Assembly: GCF_029784135.1 (NCBI RefSeq)
Contig: NC_073746.1
Coordinates: 96,565,015-96,629,014, forward strand
Source: Toxorhynchites rutilus septentrionalis
Lineage: Eukaryota > Arthropoda > Insecta > Diptera > Culicidae
DNA length: 64,000 nt
Direction of reading: 5' to 3'
Shown here piece after piece: positions 11,598 to 22,700 of this stretch (the stretch's first letter is position 1; every line of letters starts with the position of its first letter). The notes below the pieces were generated by a model. The model did not search any database, was not told the DNA's origin, and worked only from the letters and a program-made list of their open reading frames with translations. The translations under genes were made by a program, and so were the position numbers.

Positions 11598-12529
11598 TCA
11601 CGAGAAGGCCACCGAGGTGATGAGCACCCTCGTTCCGTTTTCCTGCTCGGCGGCAAGCTCCACCCTTAGGCAGGGAATCTCGTTGACCAGTTTATGCAGC
11701 ATAAACTCACAGTGCAGAATTGACATGTTCTTCCACACGTGGTTAAACGGGATTCTTTGGGTGGCTGTCTCCGCCTTCGATGCCCATCCGCCTGAGCAGT
11801 TTATTCGAAGAATCATGTTCTCTTTGTTGTTCTGAAAGTGGAACGGAGAACTTTGACCGATCATAAAATACCCCATTCGACTCTCGATAATCGAACAATG
11901 CTCCAGAGCACTGGGATAGTCTTCTAGGATGTACACTCGAATATTGAAATCTGTTTCTGGCTTCCGACTGGGTCCGAACATATAGATCTTCAGACGCTTC
12001 ATAACCATCACGTCCTGAAGCAGATTTTCTCCGCCCAGAATGTATTTTCCCAATTTCCTCGTCATTATGTAGGCATTTTTCAAGTCTAGCTGAATGTACG
12101 CCTGCGGACTCGGGACGTCGTTCTCCGAAGAGGCAATCTTCTTCCAACAGTTGGTGACTTCCTCCTTGTAGAAAAGCGAAACCTTCCAACTGCTAATATC
12201 TTCCGCACAGTGGGGCACCTTCAGAATCAACGGCTTCGAGAAGCTACTCTTCGCTGGCCCACACACAACCGTAGGGCTTATGTGGGTGATTTGGTTCTCG
12301 ACCAGAATCGTATCCTTCGAGTCGTACATAACCGCTAGGAGAACGTTGATTTTAAGCGATTCTGGCAGTGCACCTTCCGGTATGGACAGCGATGTTTGGA
12401 GATGGTCCAAATCGAGCCAACCGCCCTCCGAGGTAACGACCTGACGCATGCTGTTCGATTTGTGCATGGCTTCGTTGGAGCTGGAGGTTTCTAGTGATTC
12501 CGTCGTTGCTACCGCGTACGTTGAGTTAG
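11598..12529 (-). CDS. unc-5: Netrin receptor UNC-5, exon with ZU5 and UPA domains
   Basis: UNC-5 is a transmembrane receptor that mediates repulsion from netrin; this exon encodes most of its cytoplasmic part. It starts after a clear acceptor (cgttccag, ending 12530) and joins the exon at 18274-18581 in phase 1. About 310 codons are present. The ZU5 domain (residues about 30-150) shows LSIPEGALPES, HISPTVVCGP, LILKVPHCAEDISSWKVS and LGKYILGGE. The UPA domain (about 160-305) shows LKIYMFGP, FNIRVYILEDYPSALE, SPFHFQNN and IPFNHVWKNMSILHCEF. The frame ends at TGA 11598-11600, just after GTRVLITSVAFS, where the UPA domain ends in relatives. No death domain follows. The stop could be genuine, or splicing could occur before it to an exon outside the window. 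Identification is firm; the C-terminus is not. Confidence 0.9.
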
Positions 12530-14226
12530 CTGGAACGATACATACAGAGTGGGATGTGGGTTAGTATTCGGATGCAGTTGGACGTGAATTAGTGGTTAGA
12601 AGTTACAATATGGATTTTGACTTATGTTTATTGCAATTATTATATCCAAGATCTGGGGATATTGATTTCCCAGGTTTTCTCAGTTATTACCCCTGGAAAT
12701 CGAAAGTGTGTTAATCGGCATTGAGTTCTCAACTTGTTTCATATACAAACGTTATTTCACGTGAGACGGAGAACAGAAAAACAAATTCAGCACTGTTCTG
12801 GCATAGGCTCAAAATATAACGCTTCAAAGTTGATGAACTTAGGGGGTTTCTCAAGCAAACATAATTCCATCAAATTCAAATTCATAATGCTCATACCAAG
12901 TATGAATGGGGCTGTTTTTGAGTTGCGCTCTGCATTGAAAGAGGAAGGGTGGTAAGGGGGTCGGATGAGTATTATTTGTTTCACTCTTAATACATAAGGA
13001 ATACAAAAATACGTTGTGGAGGAAGGTAGAGAATCTGTTGGCGTCACGTATGTGATTCTTGAAGATTTTCGAGTGACAAAACTGGATGAACGAAAGCTTG
13101 AAATGGGTTTTTTGGTCATTTGGGGTTTTTTCGGTCACTGTTTTTCAACGAACGTTGTTTTCTCATGTGGTTTCTGGTGTACAAGATAAATTAAAGTTCT
13201 CAGCTTGGGGTTTCCGAGAGATGATTTGCCTCTAAAATCGTTTGAGTGATGTCACAGCTGCAACATCCTTTCCCTCCCTTTTTTTTCGTGTACCTTTCCA
13301 TTGACTCTTCCATTGACTTCCGCTTTGTTTTATGTTGTCCGTCGAACACCACGCTCAAAATTCGCGGACATGTCTGGGTCACAATCCTAATCAGTAGGCA
13401 TTCCGATTATGTTGAGTTGCGCATGCTTCTTGCGAAATGTAAACAATGTAAACAATGAACGAAATTGACTATCTATCGCAGCGTTGCCCATGGTTATAAT
13501 AAGAAACATGGACTTATGGGGTTTCTCAAACAAACGAATATTTGCAACCCGAATTCAAGGGGGTTCGTAGAACTAACTTTTTGTGAAATTTTGATAGTTT
13601 ATCTAGGTACCCTCAAGGACTCAAAATCTGCCAAATAGTGAATTTTGATATAAATGCCGTTCATGGGGTTTCCCAAACAAACGATTCATTTGTCACCTTT
13701 GCTCAGGAATTTAAATCAGATATTTTTGGGTCTCAATATTGACGAAGCTTAAAAATTTATTCCAATACACCTTCACGCAATGTAACGCTAGAGAGTCCGT
13801 AAACCTAACTTTTTTGTCTCCAAGAACTGGGAAATAGCATTCAAATAGCAGTCTGAAATCAGATCATGAGATCATGATCAGAAAAATTATAAGACTGCAT
13901 TTGGAATCTGCATTTAAATTAAAGAAGACGAATTGAATGTTTAAAAAAACCAATTCATTGCGTTTTGATCGAAAAGTTTTGCACCGCAATGGTTTGTCCA
14001 CGCATTTTTCACGCAATCGGAGAATTACTGAAAATCAATAATATTCAACATTATGGATGATTCTATTTCCAATAATTTAGAAACATCGTCAGGTAAATGA
14101 AAAGTACAAAAATAATTGAACCTCCTTGAAAATCACGATGACTAGCTGTAAACCAATACGTGTTACGTTGTTACGTGTTTGACAGTTCATAATTTAATGC
14201 TGAATGTTGTCATTTTATTTATGACT

Positions 14227-14500
14227 TCTTCTTCTTCTTCAATGGCACTAACGTTCCTAGAGGAACTTCGCCGTCTCAACGTAGTATTACTTGCGTCATT
14301 TTTATTAGTACTTAGTTGAGATTTCTATGCCAAATAACACGCCTTGAATGCATTTTGAGTGGCAAGCTCTAGAATACGCGTGATCACAGTGCAAGTCGGA
14401 GGAAATTTCTTTGACGAAAAATTCCCCCGACCAGAACGGGAATCGAACCCGAACACCCGGCATGTTAGCTATGACGCTAACCACTCGGCCAAGGGAGCAC
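14227..14500 (-). mobile_element. tRNA-derived SINE (Feilai/Gecko-like)
   Basis: On the minus strand the head shows an A box (TGGCCGAGTGGTTA) and a perfect B box (GGTTCGATTCC). The body then runs to a GAAGAAGAAG-type 3' tail. A 12-bp target duplication, ttatttatgact, flanks it at 14215-14226 and 14501-14512. Length is about 274 bp. The B box fits Pol III transcription. The family name is a guess based on mosquito tRNA SINEs; the SINE call itself is well supported. Confidence 0.88.
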
Positions 14501-15235
14501 TTATTTATGACTACCCGACCTTATACATTTTCGATTGATACAACACTATATCACAAATAATACTTAAAAAACTTGTAATTAGTTTAACAGTTTACTCAAG
14601 CTCGTCTCTTCTGCGAATATGACCAAAATGAACGTCCATCAGAAAGCTAAGGAAGCCAACAAATAAAAGAGAACTACTCCAAATTAGCGACAATGGAAGA
14701 CCTCATGCACTGTTTGATCGAATAGAGGATTGTCGAAAAATTACCACTAAACGTACCATGATTGGTCATTTCACCGGCTACGAACTTTTGAACTAAAAAC
14801 GAGCATATTATGTTATTGCTTTTGCACATTTGACTATATTACTATTTCTATTAATTGTGACAGTTATTTTTAATAATTTGTATTTTGTTTATTTTGAGCA
14901 ATACTTGTTGTATAGCAATTGCTACTAAATGACCAGGAGAAAAAATTATTACTTCATAAGGTTAGCGGATCGGAAATAATAATGTACATGTATTTCGTTT
15001 TATCAAAGTAAAATAGAAGAAAATAAAATAATGTTTGTTAAATGTTGTACTGAGACCATTTTGTTTCACAATTACACAAAATTTATCGTAGACATGACCG
15101 GTAAAATGGCGAAGAAATATACCACTAAAAAACCAACAACATTTGTGGAAAATGTTTAATATATAAATATGTAAAAATGTTATTAACAATGAATTTAAAA
15201 ATTGTACAAATTTGTTCGAAATTTTGAGATATTTT

Positions 15236-15350
15236 ATGTAAAAAATCCTCAGCCTTCAAGAAAAAATATAAAAAATATAGCGCCCTTGGTCCCGAAACCA
15301 TGAAAACTATAAAAACAGATACAATCATTTCATTTCATATTTATTCTTAT
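15236..15350. repeat. R1 dispersed repeat, fragment
   Basis: It shares 'aaaaaatcctcagcc', 'tatagcgcccttggtcccga' and 'accatgaaaactata' with the R1 copies at 32740-32830 and 42120-42170. Confidence 0.6.
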
Positions 15351-15994
15351 TTTGCAACGTAAGACCAAGTCTTTTTTATGTTACATTGAGTTGTTGCTAG
15401 TAGAAAGTGCCACTTATCAATTTGGATTTACGAGTTTTAAGTTACACAAAATATTAAAAATTTCTTATCAAAAAATGCTTATTACAATACACAAATATAC
15501 TAACTTAACTGAAATACTCTTTACATCCTCGTTTGAAAGCTAAGAATGATTTTTGATTAGAAAGATATACAGGTAATGAATTCCAATGTACGACACCTCG
15601 ACACCTTGGTTGTACGATACCGCGGTAATATGTATTTTTTGTAACGATTGCTCCTCATAATTTGAAGTTTACTGTGCAAATAATTCGGTAGTTTTGTACT
15701 CGCGATGTTATGCAAAAGAAAGCAACAACGAAGTTTTGCTGAAATGTATTAATCGACATCCAATAAGTATATGCTGCAGATGTGAAACGCTAGAATACCG
15801 ACTTAAATTAAAAACGTAGCGTATACATGAGTTTAAGGCGACCTTTAATTTATTGAAGGTAGCCACATAAATAGAGTCAAGTAAAAAATCGCATGCTATA
15901 AAATACGGGAGAATTAAACTTTTAAATAACATCAGTTTTGTAGCAGTGGATAAGAATGAAGAAGTTCTGGAAAGAGTTCACAAACAGGCATATA

Positions 15995-17277
15995 TTAGGC
16001 TGTCAAAAAAGTCCTGCGGTATTTTTTTTGAATTTTCATTTGTTCATAAAATTAGTTACAATCATCTGTTTTAAGTCAAATATGCGCCGTTTTTTTCGAT
16101 GACTTGTTCCCAACGAGTTGCCAACTTCATAATACCCCTGTTATAGAAGTTCGCTTCCTTATTGGCAAAAAACTCGGATAGCCAATTATCACAGGCCTCT
16201 TTTGTGGCTAACTTCGACTACCTAGCTCGTTCGCCAATGACAAAAACAGGTGGTAGTCACTTGGTGCAAGGTCCAGACTATACGGAGGATGCAAAAGAAC
16301 CTCCCATCCGAGCTCCCGGAGCTTCTGGCGCGTCACCAAAGAAGTGTGTGGCCTGGCGTTGTCCTGATGGAAGACAATGCAGCCTCTGTTTATCAAAGAT
16401 GGCCTCTTCTTCATGAGTGCTACCTTCAAGCGGTCCAGTTGTTGGCAGTACAGGTCCGAATTGAGCGTTTGGCCATAGGGAAGCAGCTCATAATAGATTA
16501 TTCCTTGACAATCCCACCAAACACACAGAAGAACCTTCCTGGCCGTTAATGAGGGCTTGGCCACCGTCTGAGCCGCTTCAGCGGGCTTCGACCACGACCG
16601 TTTGCGCTTCACGTTGTCGTAAGTTACCCACTTTTCATCGCCAGTCACCATCCGCTTCAGAAACAACGGGTCGATTTTGTTGCGATTCAGCAGCGATTCA
16701 CATGCGTCGATACGGTCAAAGATGTTTTTTTGCGTCAACGTGTGTGGCACCCATACATCGAGCTTCTTTGTGAATCCAAGCTTCTTCAAATGGTTAATAA
16801 CGGTTTGATGACTTATCCCCAGCTCTTGGCCGATGCTACGGCTGCTACTATGCCGGTATTTCTCGGCTAATTCAGCGATTTTGTCTCAATTTTCGACGAC
16901 AGGCCTTCCGGAGCGGTGCGCATCTTCGACGACCTCTACACCAGAACGAAAACGTTGAAACCATCGTTGTGCGATGGAAATGGAAACTGTATCGGGTCCA
17001 TAAACTGCACAAATTTTATTGGCAGCTTGAGATGCATTTTTGCCTTTGTCATAGTAATACTGTAAAATATGTCGGATTTTCTCTTTATTTTGCTCCATAT
17101 TTGCGACACTGTAACTCACGAACGACTTAACCAAACAAAACACGGTCAAGAACTATATTATATATAAAATACCTTTCCAACAAGCTATAGTATGACTCGA
17201 TACAATTAATACAACTAGAACTACGCGCTTACAACGACACCTCGCGGAAATACCGCAGGACTTTTTTGACAGCCTAA
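15995..17277 (-). mobile_element. Full-length mariner element (DD34D)
   Basis: It has near-perfect inverted ends starting TTAGGCTGTCAAAAAAGTCC and continuing 'tgcggtatt' on both sides, flanked by TA at 15993-15994 and 17278-17279. Length is 1283 bp, typical for mariner. It contains one transposase gene on the minus strand (16071-17098). It lies within the unc-5 intron, in the same orientation as the gene. Confidence 0.92.
16071..17098 (-). pseudogene. mariner transposase, one nonsense and one frameshift
   Basis: The transposase cuts and rejoins the element at TA sites. ATG 17098 begins MEQNKEKIRHILQYYYDKGK, and a helix-turn-helix with SIAQRWFQRFRSG follows. TGA at 16886-16888 interrupts after RPVVEN; the frame continues unchanged with DKIAELAEKYRHSSS and the second HTH. 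Catalytic residues are intact: GDEKW, HQDNARPHTS and LAPSDYHLF, with 34 residues between the second and third (DD34D). A frameshift near 16208 separates the last ~55 residues, which end at 16071 (EKNGAYLT). Total length is about 342 codons, as usual. It is inactive but recent-looking. Confidence 0.9.
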
Positions 17278-17295
17278 TATTTGAAAAATACAAGA

Positions 17296-18250
17296 AGTGG
17301 GTTATATCTTTGATTTAACCGCAAGGTAGACGTAGGACTACCGTTTGCTCGGCAATCATTTATTTGAAATTGGATCTGATCAATTCTTAATGCATAAATG
17401 AATGAATATGTTGGAAAATTGCTGAAGGTTTTTCTTGTTAGTGTGTGGATGGATGAGTATAGGTATGGATTTGTTATTAACATAAAATTCAACTCTTTCG
17501 AACTTGTTGGTGGTCCCGAAACGACACGATGGAATTTGAGTGGCCTTGTAAAAGCAACTGAAGATGTTTGATACATGATTAATTTTTGTTTTCGTGAGAA
17601 TGACACGAGATTTTTCATGATCACTCCATACGCAGAATAGAAACTGAGGGCGCCATTTCACGGTGAAAACCAAATAAAGTCTATATAACTTTGCATAAAA
17701 TTCATTTCGTTTTTATCGTGATGTGGAAATTTTTCATGACTGTTCCATGCGAAAGCAAAACAGAAACTGATGGTATTGGATTGCATCACGGGAACACCAA
17801 GCCGAATGCGTAAATGGGTGCGAATATTCCTTCGCTCGGACGCATTCACACCCAAACAATTTTTCACGACTGTTCCATGCGAAAGCAGAACAGAAACTGA
17901 TGCGAGTGGAAGTACTCGCTATGACGGTTTCTCCAGGTGCTTAGATTTTGCATCCGTGTTCGGGGACACATTGCGATCACCAATCATCAATGAGCTAGAT
18001 TGTTATGATTTCAATAGCTTGCTTTCAAAAACAATTTTTAAGTTATTGAAACGATTTTTTGGACCAATAAGTGACAATCATATAATTCGTTGACATTTAT
18101 TCTTTCGGATGAAGTGATTATTATACTACTCCATTCAGGCGGTAAAGAGGTATTAACGTTCAAAACCTTGCAGTCCAGCGTCACTCTCTCGTTTTCGAAA
18201 CTCTCAACTCACACCCCGGTACAGAAATGAAAGACGTAGTCCTACGTCAA
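17296..18250 (-). mobile_element. GACGTAG-family element, copy 4 (unc-5 intron)
   Basis: The minus-strand 5' end (TTGACGTAGGACTACGTC) is at 18250 and the 3' hairpin (GGTTATATC / GATTTAACC) at 17299-17320. The 5' module TTTCATTTCTGTACCGGGGT matches copy 1. The body has three diverged copies of a unit with 'gttccatgcgaaagca' and 'cagaaactga' (about 17615, 17735 and 17868), a repeat unrelated to those of copies 1-3. It ends 22 bp from the unc-5 splice donor. Confidence 0.65.
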
Positions 18251-18273
18251 TAAACAAAAATCAGATTACTTAC

Positions 18274-18581
18274 AAGTATTAGTATTACTATTAGTTGCCA
18301 GTGATTCCGTACTGACATACTGTCCACCCTTCTGTGATGTTTGGCTTTGAAGCGTTTGCTGGTGCTGCTGTTGCTGTTGTTGCTGCTGCACAGCCATTAC
18401 AGAGAGTTGCTGTCCCTGGAGGCTGCCGTGCGGGGATGGTGATGGGTGATGATTCGGTTGGTACAATTGGTGCTGATACTGCTGCTGCAGCTGTTGCTGT
18501 AACTGCTGTTTCTGCTGCAACTTCTGCTGGTGATATAAATTAGCGTTCTCGTGGTTTTTACTATCGATTGGCGTTGAATAG
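18274..18581 (-). CDS. unc-5: UNC-5, Q-rich juxtamembrane exon
   Basis: This exon encodes the cytoplasmic linker between the membrane and the ZU5 domain. The acceptor is gccattgcag (ends 18582) and the donor is a perfect GTAAGT. It joins the upstream exon as AG|C (Ser) and the downstream exon as T|CT (Ser), so all three exons share one frame. About 102 residues: YSTPIDSKNHENANLYHQQ, then two Gln runs (HQQKLQQKQQLQQQLQQQ and QQQQQQQHQQ), an HHPSPSPHGS stretch, and a C-terminal GGQYVSTESLATNSNTNT. CAG and CAA are mixed. Low complexity means homology here is weak; assignment rests on frame and splice continuity. Confidence 0.85.
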
Positions 18582-18783
18582 CTGCAATGGCGAAAACCAA
18601 TTCAATTAGCCCCTCTGATTAGTCTGCTCTCTGTACACGCTGATATAATGAAGTGATCGCAGATGATGGTGATGATGATTATGATTATTAGTGGAGCTTG
18701 TTATCATCGCAAAAAGGGATGCAGGCACTTTTCGGTAGACTTATTGCTTATGAATGTTGTATTTAGTGGAATTGAGAACAAAC

Positions 18784-19117
18784 CTCGAGGCAAACTGGGG
18801 CTCATCATAGTGGTGCTCTGAAGACACCGATCGGGGCAACAGCAGGGGGACATTTTGGCCGGGAAGCTTCGGAGCCTCCATCGTGCTTCCGTTGGAGTAC
18901 TCGTAATTGTTCACTCGGATGTTGATATCGGGCGTGTTCGAATTGTGGGTCAACTTTTTCTGGAATTCGTGTGTGTACGTGTGCTGGTCCGGGGAGGTTC
19001 TAGTGATGCTGTAGGAAGGTATCTTCTGCCTGTGACGAACGTGAATTAGGAACACGAAAAAGGTGACACACAGCGTAACGATGAATCCGAGACCGAGATA
19101 GAATATCCAATCCGACG
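18784..19117 (-). CDS. unc-5: UNC-5, transmembrane exon
   Basis: The exon follows acceptor tttcattccag (AG at 19119-19118) and enters in phase 1 (CG|TCG). It begins SDWIFYLGLGFIVTLCVTFF and VFLIHVRHRQKIP, a single hydrophobic span followed by basic stop-transfer residues. The cytoplasmic part then reads through SITRTSPDQHTYTHEF, NTPDINIRVNNYEY and LPLLLP-like PLLLPRSVSSEHHYDEP. The donor is TCGAG|GTTTGT at 18783. UNC-5 family members have the membrane span between the second thrombospondin repeat and ZU5, which fits the exon order. Exons for Ig and TSP1 domains should lie at higher coordinates on this strand but were not recognised. Confidence 0.85.
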
Positions 19118-20825
19118 CTGGAATGAAACAAATGACGGGAAACAGTTTTTAGAGACTCTACGTATTGACAGTTACATTCAAACATATGTGTTGTTATCTT
19201 CGCGGGTATTTCGTCCTTTTCGTTTCCATGAAAATCCGTAGAATCACCTGTACACGAGATTCACTCGTGGGTCCATCTGTTGTCCCCGTACAATGCTATT
19301 TACAGAGAGTTCCGCGACGTTGTTCTTGAACCATGAATGGTTAAGAGCAAAAAACGATGGCGCAATGGAAACAATGGACCCTTAAAAGGACGCTGCAAAC
19401 AAACAGAAGAACACACCATTCACATTGTGTGCAAATGATTCTTGAGTTAAGTTTTCCTTTCGTACTGAAGGAGATTCTTGTTTCGATAAGAGGATACCGC
19501 TTTGTTTGGTTTTCTTCTCTTGTCACATTATCGGAGGAGTTTTATTGTAGATTAATCGAGATACATGGTAGGGATTCGGCTGCATTGTGATAAGCAAATT
19601 ATTTAGAATTTATTTCGAAGACGGAAGTTCGATAACTGCAAAATCGAATGTTCGGATCGAACACACCGCATCTCATGCAGCCACCAGAATACCAGACAGG
19701 TCGTCACTCAAACGCCACATCAAGTTGACTATGTCGGTTTAGAGTCAGCGAAAAATATGCCTGCTCCGCAGCAGAAGTGATACGGCAACTCCACTGAAAA
19801 ACACACATGCGAACAATAGGTCTGATGCTTTCCAGATTTTTTTTTTTTTTAATATTGATCCTTCCCCAGCAAATACCACTGCCATTTCTGCTAGTGGAAC
19901 TACAAAATCATCGTTCATCGATTCACGTCATTTTTTGCAGCCGTTCGCATTTCCTATATGTGTGCCCGTCGGTGGAAAGCGGGCCATATCCTCGGGAGAA
20001 ATGGAATGATGCTCTATGCACCAACTGGATCTGCTCCATTATGCTGATTATGATAGCTCAGCATCGGCGAGCGGAGGGAGAAGGAAATGAATGAAAATTA
20101 TTGCTCGCCATTCGAGAACTGTATCATGAACCACTGCTGCTCATTTGGATGATGATGAATGTTTTTTTTCCTGCTAGCAAGTTTTTGCTTCTTTTTTCTA
20201 ACGAGGAAAAAAATGATTGAGCAGGAATCGAACACAAAAATGGGTTTTAAAGGCATACAATCATAGTTTCGTAAATGATTCAAGCAGAGTTCGGAATATT
20301 TGAGCATAACATATCTTTATTGACAATTTCTAAAGTAATTTTATTTGGGAACAAGTATCTACAAATGAAACGAAAAATCGCGTAAAAATCGAAGACCAAT
20401 GTTTTAGGAATGTACAGAAGCTCTTAACTGTTGGACAACATAGACTAAACACTGACTAGCCATCCGGGTTTAAAAAAAAATGAGAACGTGTTATTATTCT
20501 TGCAATTATGCTCAGCTGTACTATAACGCAGAAATATATAAAAATATTGAAAAGAATAATGAAAATAACCAGAAGGAGAACGCCAACACATTCTGGCAGC
20601 GGATCAGCAGGGAAAGTAAATTACGCATGGTTGCGGAGATCAGGTTATCTTTGGCGTAGCTATGGTCATAATTGACCACTGGGACTTTAGTATGGCCTAC
20701 ATCAACTATCAAAAACTATTTCACACTCCTTATTTATTAGGACAATGCAACTCTATATAATTGCTTCTGCTGCATGTGATGTGACAGTGGAACATAGATC
20801 TGCATATACAAATTTGGACACGATT
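19118..20825 (-). other. unc-5 upstream intron sequence, gene-free
   Basis: No exon, RNA gene or clear transposon was recognised. The sequence is comparatively non-repetitive. It is assumed to be intronic because the transmembrane exon requires upstream exons. Confidence 0.5.
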
Positions 20826-21190
20826 ACGAGGGCAGTCCGATAAGTATTTAGCCTACAAAAACAAACAAATATTCTGGAAAAGTGACGATTGATTTCTCAA
20901 CATAGTCTCCTTTAAGCTCGATACACTTGACCCAGCGATGCTCCAACTTCTTTGATCCATCTGAAAAATACGTTTTCTCGAGATCTGCAGAGTAGGCTTC
21001 CGTGGCGGCGATGACCTCCTCATTCGACTAAAATTTCTGCCCAGCGAGTGACTTTTTCAAGTTTGGAAACAAAAAAAAGCCGCGCGGGGCCAAATCTGGA
21101 GAATACGGTGGATAGGGCAGCAGTGCAATTCGACCATTTTGGCCGTGGCGACAGTGGAATTTCCTTTTTTACCATTTCTCTAAAATCCGC
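20826..21190 (-). pseudogene. mariner transposase C-terminal fragment (second lineage)
   Basis: The minus strand encodes YPPYSPDLAPRGFFLFPNLK, then KSLAGQKF, a stop, SNEEVIAATEAYSADLEKTY and HRWVKCIELKGDYVEK, the C-terminal part of a DD34D mariner transposase. The third catalytic Asp (usually LAP-x-D) is replaced by Arg (LAPRGF). A TIR-like end 'gagggcagtccgataagta' lies at 20829. The rest of the element is missing beyond about 21190. Confidence 0.8.
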
Positions 21191-21231
21191 GGACACACCC
21201 GCTTCCACACACATAAAATTAGTACACCCAG

Positions 21232-21412
21232 ATTTTTCTCACGCGCGGATACGCACCACGTTAATTGGGAAATCCGCGTAAAAAACCCCGCGTTAATTGG
21301 GAAATCCGCAAAAAAAAACCGGGTTAATTGGAAAATCCGCGCAAAAAAAACCCGCGTTAAGTGGAAAATCCGCGTAAAAAAACCTTGTTAAAAATACAGC
21401 GTAAAAAACCTT
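21232..21412. repeat. About 31-bp minisatellite
   Basis: Five to six imperfect units built on 'gcgttaattgggaaatccgc' followed by 'gtaaaaaacccc'. The same motif in the opposite orientation occurs at about 40965-41060, and both stretches touch a 'acccagatttttctcacgcg / acctgggtgtat' motif, suggesting a shared element end. Confidence 0.75.
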
Positions 21413-22700
21413 ATTGTACTGAAGGGTCCACAACAACGTTTTAGAAATCAAATGAAAGATAGCTGTTAACGTTAATTGGATTCGCTATCTTTGAAAAAAA
21501 CAGAATGAAATCGATTTCTCATTTCTTCCCGATATTTTTATCCACTACATCTACATACATCGAAATACAATTTTCTCTGTAGAATATTCCATGTAAATTC
21601 ATGTAAATTATGCTTTAAAGAGATTTATATCCCATCTTTATGCGTTGATATTTCTTTATGACGTTGATTTTAAAGCATTTCAAAAATCGCCTAAAATTTC
21701 AACTTCGCACTCTATTTCTTCTTTTTTTTCGAGTGTAAATAAAATCTGTTTCCATTTACGAAAAAATTTTTAATTTCCCTCCTACGACTTGTATACCTTT
21801 TTGGCCCATACCTTTTCTCAGACTCTTTTCCGGCCAACGAAAATTTGACTGAAGATGGATAAAAGTATTCTCTATCTAATGAGTATTGTCTCAAAAATGT
21901 GTTTTGGGCCCTTTCAAATAACTTTTTTCATTTTTTCTTAAATTAATTTATTTCCCCCATACAAGTTGTATAGGTTTCGGGCTATAACTTTTTCTAGACC
22001 CTTTTCCGACCAATGGAAATTTTGCTAAAGATAGATAAAAATATTGTACATGGAATAAGTACTATCTCGAGAATGTGTTTTGGGTCCTTTCAAATAACTT
22101 TTTTTCAATTTTCTTTAACACAATTAATTTCTTCCATACCATCTGGCTTATTCGATTAATAAAATTGTGGCTGGATGATAGGTAAAATAACTTCAATAAC
22201 CCTATACGAATAACTTTTTTTTTATCTTCAAAATTCTGTAAACATTCCTATATTGACCCATGCTCACGTTTCAGTCTATAACTTTTCTCTGTCACGATCA
22301 AGAAAAAAATGAATTATGTGGAAAGATGAATGATTCAATTCTCTATCTGATGAGCATGATTTTGAAGGTTGTTACTTGATAAACAATCAATTTATTTCAA
22401 TTGAAATAATTCATTATTCACTAAATCCAGCAAGACGTTGAACAGAAACTTGCACGCAACAAAAACTATTATCCGCTGATTTCACACAAGTCTGTAAAGA
22501 AGGAACGCGAAAAAGAGAAATCTCGTGAGCGGTCCGCAAAGTGTTAAAAAAACGAGATTAATTTGTAAATGGAGCATATAAAGCGAAAACTTTTATTGGG
22601 TTGGTTCCCATAAAGTTTTTTGATGTAGCCAAAAAAAAAATCCTTGTGGTAAAATTTCTGATCATGATCTACACATTTCTACAGATCTGTAATGTTTATA
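21413..22700. repeat. AT-rich stretch with a 180-bp direct repeat
   Basis: Two diverged direct copies occupy about 21780-21960 and 21961-22140. They share 'gtgttttgggycctttcaaa', 'gataaaartatt' and 'cttttccg.ccaa'. Nothing else was recognised in the interval. Confidence 0.55.

Larger units (their letters stand above)
12530..18273 (-). other. unc-5: unc-5 intron (5.7 kb) between the Q-rich and ZU5 exons
   Basis: It is bounded by donor T|GTAAGT (18273-18268) and acceptor CCAG (ends 12530). It contains a tRNA-derived SINE, an R1 fragment, a complete mariner and GACGTAG copy 4. In 12530-14226 and 14501-15235 I see only unique AT-rich sequence, including short direct repeats 'ggggtttctcaaacaaacga' / 'ggggtttcccaaacaaacga' near 13517 and 13664. 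Confidence 0.85.

Noticed and set aside
11743..12189. 148-codon minus-strand frame overlapping the unc-5 exon
   Set aside because: It is a frame shadow of the ZU5-UPA coding sequence, which has clear family motifs in the other frame.
14430..14500. A tRNA gene on the minus strand
   Set aside because: The A and B boxes belong to a SINE head: the sequence continues into a SINE body and the whole is flanked by a 12-bp target duplication. No proper acceptor stem pairing was evident.
18334..18543. Ala-rich plus-strand frame (AAVAVVAAAQ type)
   Set aside because: It is the antisense of the CAG/CAA-rich unc-5 exon, which has valid splice sites on the minus strand.
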